NCBI GenBank assembly: GCA_964537875.1
Contig: CAZIDN010000011.1
Span: 1-64,000 of the forward strand
DNA length: 64,000 nucleotides
Direction of reading: 5' to 3'
DNA from: JAPKZH01 sp964537875
GTDB lineage: Bacteria; Acidobacteriota; Aminicenantia; Aminicenantales; UBA4085
Under the pieces are notes generated by a model. The model was not told the DNA's origin. It searched no databases and saw only the letters and a list, made by a program, of their open reading frames with translations. Shown here piece by piece: positions 59,835 to 64,000 of the stretch. Made by a program: the position numbers and the translations under genes. Every line of letters begins with the position of its first letter. Positions within the stretch are counted from its first letter, which is position 1.

Positions 59835-62307
59835 GCAGGTCGACTTCCTCAAAGGCGCGGGATTTCAAGTTGAACCGGAGCGTTTTGAGCTCGAACGGCT
59901 TCAGTGAGATTCTTATTTTGGCCGGAACAAAGGGCAGCGAAAGGACGGTCGTCCTTTTTTTGCCCGTCGGCTCAAACAGCCGGATAATGAGGTCCTCCGT
60001 ATCTTCGGCTTTCTTCAGGGCGCTCACCTGAACGGCGGGATCGCTTAAAACAACGAAAGCGCCGGCCTTTTTCCCTCTTCCCGGAGGAAAAAAGGAGAGA
60101 ACGTAAGGCTTTTCGTTTTTGACCAGGGCTTCGCGGTCGATCCGCTCCAGCCGTTCTTCAGCTTCCCCGCCGTTCAGCCAGAAATGGAAGACGCGCTCAC
60201 CCTGGTCGATCCTGGGAATAAAGCGGTCCTGGTAGATCATGGGCCGGCCTTCCACCGGGTCCGCGGAATGGGCGGGGGAGCGCAGCAGGGAAATCCTCAG
60301 CTCGCCGGCCTGAAAATCCGATCCATACACGCCGTCATTGATGCATGTCAAAGCCCGGTCGCTTTCGCCGGAGATGACGGCCACCCATTTCTGGGCGACG
60401 GCTTCGTCGCCGTTTGTCGGAAGTTCCTGGAAACCGTAGGCCGTCTGTCCGATATAGCGGGAGGCGCCGAGCCGCGTCGGAAGGGAAAGTTTGAGCATTT
60501 TGTCTTTCTCGTTCCAAAGGACGCGGGCTTCGATTTCGATCTCCGTGCCCTGCTTGGGCAGCTTGTATCGGAGGCAGATGAATGAATGGCCATAGCCCAA
60601 CACGGATTCGAAAATCGTCCGGACCGCTCCGTCTTCGATGACCCGGACAGACTCGACAGGGCCTTTGGAGATGCCGGAGAACCAGGCGCTCTTTTCTCGG
60701 TCCAGCAGGGCGAACGCGCCGGCGACCTTGCGAAAGCTCCGAACGCTCATGCCCCAGGGGTCGGCATTGTCTTCGATGACAATCGGCTGGAAGGCATTTC
60801 GCCCCAAATATTCGGCGTCCCCGATCTTGTACCGGTCGATGAGACCCGTGACGGTGTTGACGAGGATGTCGAGGTCGTCGGTCTTGAAATGGATGGCGCC
60901 GGTCTTTTCTTGAAGCCCGGTCCGGGGCTTCGTCTGGATGTTTTCCAGGCGGCATTCAAAACGATTCAGCCGGCCCGCTTCGAGTTCCGCGGCGAACACC
61001 GTTTTTTTGCGCCATTCGAGGCTCAGGTTGCTGTCCTCTTTTTCGGGCTGGGAGGGGAGGGGGGCTCCGCCGCAAAAAATCCTGGGGAACCAGAATCCGC
61101 CGGCATAAAGTGGCTCATAGGGCTCGAATTCACACTCCACAATACACCGGATCTTGAACGGGTGCGGGTTATAGACGAAGAGAGGGATCACGTCCTTCTT
61201 GGCCGGCGGTTCCCCGGCCGTCAGGGCAAAGAAAGACTTGGCCTTGATCCTGGAGCAGATTTCGAGGCCGTGATCCAGGAGCCGCACCGCCCCTTCTTCC
61301 GCGGGCCCGATGGATGACCCCGGAAGGATATCGTGAAATTCGGCATAGGCCAGGTCGCGCAAGGCTTCCCGGAATTCCGCTCGGGGATATTCCATGAGCC
61401 CTTGGAAGGACGCCGCCGAGGCCATTTTCTCGGCCGAAAAGATTTCGTTCTCGAGCTGCCTGTGTTTCTGCTTGACCCGGGCCATGGTCGTATAGCATCC
61501 CGGGGCCCAGGGATTGATGTCCTTGGCGTACCGCGGCAGCCGGGCCTTCTGTTTTTCGAGCTCCATGAAATAGGCGTCCGGGCTGGAGTGGATGATGGCA
61601 AAGTCTTCCGTTTCGGATATCAAGTCCTGCAGGTCTTCCAGGTCCTGTCTGGAGGCGCCGCCGCCGTGGTTTCCGATGCCCCAGAGCAAAATGCTGAGCT
61701 CTTGACCTGGATGGTTCCGCATCCATTCCTCGACCTTCGCCCGGGCCGCTCCGCCCCGCGAATTGTAGTGCGCCTCGAGCCTTGTCGCCAGGACCTCGGA
61801 GCCGTCGAAGCCGGTCCAGACGAAAGCCTCCGAAGGGAGCTCGGTGAATTGGCGGTCGGGCCTGCAGAAAAGGTACGCTGCATAACCGCTCTTGGCCAGG
61901 ATTTGGACGAGGCCTCTGGTATGGCCGAAAGGATCAAGGTTGGAGGCTGTTTTGACATCGACGCCGAACTTTTTCCTAAAATAGCGCTTTCCCAGAATGA
62001 TCTGGCGGACAAAGGACTCTCCGCTGGGCATGTTGCAGTCCGGCTGGAGGAACCAGCCGCCCAGGATGTTCCATTTTCCCTTCTTGACCAGGCCTTGGAT
62101 TTTCTTGAAGAGGGCGGGCTCATACTCCTCGACCCATTGGTAGAGGATGGCTTCGTTGTGACAGAAGATAAATTCGTCGAAGGATTCGCAGAAGGAAACC
62201 GCCGTCCTGAAGGTCGATAGGACTTCTCCCGCGCCCTCCTGCCATTCCCAGAGCCAGACGGGGTCGAGGTGGGCGTTGCAGACGAGATAGATTTTCTTTT
62301 TGGGCAT
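59824..62307 (-). CDS. GH38 alpha-mannosidase
   Basis: 827 aa without a signal peptide, so cytoplasmic. NAHLDPVWLWEW (zinc ligands H13 and D15), NLDPFGHT (nucleophile and zinc ligand D125) and EFHDILPGSSIGP match GH38. A beta-sandwich C-terminal half with PFELKTLRF closes the protein. The enzyme cleaves alpha-mannosidic bonds with retention. The upstream LysE-family gene is 17 bp away and the Gfo/Idh gene overlaps its end, forming a sugar-handling operon. Confidence 0.92.
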   Translation of the reverse strand: MPKKKIYLVCNAHLDPVWLWEWQEGAGEVLSTFRTAVSFCESFDEFIFCHNEAILYQWVEEYEPALFKKIQGLVKKGKWNILGGWFLQPDCNMPSGESFVRQIILGKRYFRKKFGVDVKTASNLDPFGHTRGLVQILAKSGYAAYLFCRPDRQFTELPSEAFVWTGFDGSEVLATRLEAHYNSRGGAARAKVEEWMRNHPGQELSILLWGIGNHGGGASRQDLEDLQDLISETEDFAIIHSSPDAYFMELEKQKARLPRYAKDINPWAPGCYTTMARVKQKHRQLENEIFSAEKMASAASFQGLMEYPRAEFREALRDLAYAEFHDILPGSSIGPAEEGAVRLLDHGLEICSRIKAKSFFALTAGEPPAKKDVIPLFVYNPHPFKIRCIVECEFEPYEPLYAGGFWFPRIFCGGAPLPSQPEKEDSNLSLEWRKKTVFAAELEAGRLNRFECRLENIQTKPRTGLQEKTGAIHFKTDDLDILVNTVTGLIDRYKIGDAEYLGRNAFQPIVIEDNADPWGMSVRSFRKVAGAFALLDREKSAWFSGISKGPVESVRVIEDGAVRTIFESVLGYGHSFICLRYKLPKQGTEIEIEARVLWNEKDKMLKLSLPTRLGASRYIGQTAYGFQELPTNGDEAVAQKWVAVISGESDRALTCINDGVYGSDFQAGELRISLLRSPAHSADPVEGRPMIYQDRFIPRIDQGERVFHFWLNGGEAEERLERIDREALVKNEKPYVLSFFPPGRGKKAGAFVVLSDPAVQVSALKKAEDTEDLIIRLFEPTGKKRTTVLSLPFVPAKIRISLKPFELKTLRFNLKSRAFEEVDLLEK

Positions 62308-62324
62308 GGACCTGCCTCCGTGGG

Positions 62325-62963
62325 TTAAAGCTTTAGCTTGACGTTGATGAAAACCGTGAGCAGGGTGTAGGCGGCAAAGACAAAAAGGATGACGGCCAGG
62401 ACGAGAAAGATCCGCTGGAACGTCCGGGGCTTAAACTGGTGATGATGGGTGGCGACGTAATGGGTCAGGATAAAATACCAGATGACGCCTCCGATGCCGC
62501 AGGCGATGGAAAAAAATACGGGCGTCTTCCCGGTCTGGGCCACAAAGTAATGGCTCGTGACGAAGCCGGCCGTGCCCAGCCAGAAAATATAAAGAGAAGG
62601 ATTCATGACATAGAGCAGTAAAACCCCGAGCATGGGGCGGGGAGAGAAGGAGGCCATTTTATTCGAAGGCTTGGTCTCGTGATATGTCTTGGACTGGACG
62701 TAAAGACGGTAACCCAGGAAGGTTAACAGCAGGGCGGCAAAGACCTTCATGACGGGCAGGAACTTGACCAGGCCATAGGTGACCTGGGCGATGCCGAGGA
62801 TGGCGACCAGACAATAGATGGTGTCCAGGACAGCTGCGGTGATGCCGGCCATGAACCCATGCAGGAAATCGCGCTTCAGGGCTTGAGAGATGACAAAGAC
62901 ATTGACCGGCCCCAGAGGTATGGCTGCCACGAAACCGATCAAGATGCCGAGCAGGATGTACAC
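62325..62963 (-). CDS. LysE/RhtB-family permease
   Basis: 212 aa from GTG 62963. Six hydrophobic helices; IPLGPVNVFVISQALKRDF matches the conserved LysE GP-G segment, and FMAGITAAVLDTIYCLVAIL, MNPSLYIFWLGTAG follow. Characterised members export amino acids. In this operon it precedes GH38, so export of an amino-sugar or related metabolite is conceivable but unsupported. Confidence 0.85.
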   Translation of the reverse strand: MYILLGILIGFVAAIPLGPVNVFVISQALKRDFLHGFMAGITAAVLDTIYCLVAILGIAQVTYGLVKFLPVMKVFAALLLTFLGYRLYVQSKTYHETKPSNKMASFSPRPMLGVLLLYVMNPSLYIFWLGTAGFVTSHYFVAQTGKTPVFFSIACGIGGVIWYFILTHYVATHHHQFKPRTFQRIFLVLAVILFVFAAYTLLTVFINVKLKL

Positions 62964-63132
62964 GATTAAACGTCCAAATCTGTTATGCGAGAGAGAAAAA
63001 TATCAAAATCCGGGGCGCGGTGTCAATTCCAAAACAATATTTTTGTCCGGAAAGGAGGGAAGTCGACATTTCTAGCCCCGCGTCCTTGACTAAAAGCCGG
63101 ATTGCGGGTATGTTCAGAAAAAGCTGAAGACC

Positions 63133-64000
63133 ATGACATCAAAGGAACGCATGGCCAGGGCCATGAAGCTGGAACTGCCCGACCGGGTGCCCGTCATGTG
63201 CCAGATGAGCATCGGCCACATGCTGCTCCGGACCGGTCTTTCGCCGGTGGAATTCTGGCTTTCCAAGGAGTGTTTCGCGGAAGGGCTGCTGAGCCTGAGG
63301 AAGGAGTATGATTTCGACGGCATTCTCGTCAGCCTCCACGGCCATTCCCCGGCCTGGGAAAAAAATATCGCCCGCATCGACCATGAAGAAAAGCGGGATG
63401 TCGTCGCCTGGAAAGATGGCGGCCGGACGATCTTTCCTTTCGACGACCTGCCCCAGCCCGATCTGGAAGCCAAGGCCCCTCCGCCTTCGATATCCGAATT
63501 CGACCCGAAGGACGTGCCTGAGAGGCTGGATTTTATTCCCGTTTCCCAGGGGCTGGAGTTTGCCATCGACCCGGATCACCAGGGCGATATTTTTGACGTG
63601 ATCCAGGCCGAGGCGGGTGAGAGCTATTCCATCCACGGCGAAGTGACCTCGCCTTTAGATTATTTCCTGAACCTGTTCGGTTTCAGCGGGGGCTTCCTGG
63701 CGTTGGCCGAGGAGCCGGCCAAGGCCAAAGAGATCCTAGAGAGGTTCACGGAGGGGATCCTCAAGATCGCTCTGGAACAAGCCGAGCGCAAAGTGGACGC
63801 GATCAAGATCTCGTCCCCGTATGCCGGCGCCGGCTTCATCTCGCCCCGATATTATCGAGAATTTGTCTTGCCCTATGAGCGCCGGATCGCCCGGGCGGTC
63901 AGGGACCGAGGCGTCCCCGTTTACACCCATACCTGCGGAGCCATCAATGACCGTTTAGAAATGATCGCTGAAGCAGGGATCTCCGGCATCGAATGCCTCG
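63133..64000 (+). CDS. URO-D-family corrinoid methyltransferase, cut by window end
   Basis: At least 289 aa; the frame runs open to the last base of the window. TSKERMARAMKLELPDRVPV resembles the start of the gene at 50826. Later KISSPYAGAGFISPRYYREF, VYTHTCGAINDRL and AGISGIECL correspond to the zinc-ligand HTCG and the C-terminal barrel of MtaA/CmuA-like methyltransferases. No corrinoid protein is visible upstream; one may lie beyond the window, or it may use the one at 50169. Confidence 0.85.
   Translation, partial: MTSKERMARAMKLELPDRVPVMCQMSIGHMLLRTGLSPVEFWLSKECFAEGLLSLRKEYDFDGILVSLHGHSPAWEKNIARIDHEEKRDVVAWKDGGRTIFPFDDLPQPDLEAKAPPPSISEFDPKDVPERLDFIPVSQGLEFAIDPDHQGDIFDVIQAEAGESYSIHGEVTSPLDYFLNLFGFSGGFLALAEEPAKAKEILERFTEGILKIALEQAERKVDAIKISSPYAGAGFISPRYYREFVLPYERRIARAVRDRGVPVYTHTCGAINDRLEMIAEAGISGIECL

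Overview
The window looks like a chromosome segment from a GC-rich, Gram-negative-type, probably anaerobic heterotroph. Export signals, a Tat signal, a lipoprotein and TonB-type domains imply a cell envelope with a periplasm. Three features resemble what I know of Candidatus Aminicenantes and related Acidobacteriota-like lineages: a Zn-ribbon/kinase/TPR receptor, an S9 peptidase with a Lys/Glu-rich insert, and corrinoid/URO-D methyltransferases next to glycosidases. No rRNA or other strong phylogenetic marker is present, so the taxon is an inference. I saw no tRNA, rRNA, CRISPR array or intact transposase.

Layout. 1-8.1 kb is accessory: a wHTH-nucleotidyltransferase under a palindromic operator, a SEC-C protein, a RelBE-type pair, a Ser/Thr kinase with TPRs, a methyltransferase and an AbrB/PIN pair. 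8.2-16.1 kb holds a DUF5703 glycosidase-like protein, YefM/YoeB, a membrane arylsulfotransferase-like protein, a Tat-exported DUF362 protein, an RHH/RelE pair and a NIPSNAP-like/TIGR04076 pair. 16.3-22.7 kb encodes AddA and AddB. 22.8-24.7 kb has an AbrB/RelE hybrid pair, an ARPP-1 (DUF6569) protein and a dead RelE toxin. 24.7-31.5 kb has a GH29 fucosidase, gamma-glutamyltransferase, a truncated sodium symporter, an S66 peptidase, an exported MsrB-MsrA fusion, a cyclase-family hydrolase and a thioredoxin remnant.

31.6-32.7 kb has a CheY-like regulator and then a repeat zone: two elements ending in the inverted repeat TGTTGAGGTTTGACCCC flank what looks like a small RNA gene (promoter, stem with a CU-rich loop, T-run). 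32.7-37 kb has a TPR lipoprotein and an ECF sigma / anti-sigma / double-TonB-domain operon. 37-43 kb on the minus strand has a DUF3795-flavoprotein-SDR-membrane protein operon and a phosphofructokinase with PPi-type residues. A 138-bp element with perfect 30-bp inverted arms lies at 43.2 kb. 43.4-53.7 kb has an SRPBCC membrane protein, an OYE-type oxidoreductase with a sugar-isomerase-like TIM barrel, an S9 peptidase, a corrinoid protein with its URO-D methyltransferase, a CBM9-like protein and a DMT permease. 54-64 kb has a sodium symporter, RlmN, a minus-strand operon (LysE permease, GH38 alpha-mannosidase, Gfo/Idh oxidoreductase, RlmD-like methyltransferase) and a second URO-D methyltransferase cut by the window end.

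Together the genes suggest scavenging of glycans and peptides, corrinoid-dependent C1 transfer, and a dense toxin-antitoxin load in the first 25 kb. The observations I would follow first are the candidate small RNA at 32.15-32.27 kb between two repeat copies, the cruciform-like element at 43.2 kb, and the set of distinct operator architectures in front of the toxin-antitoxin modules.
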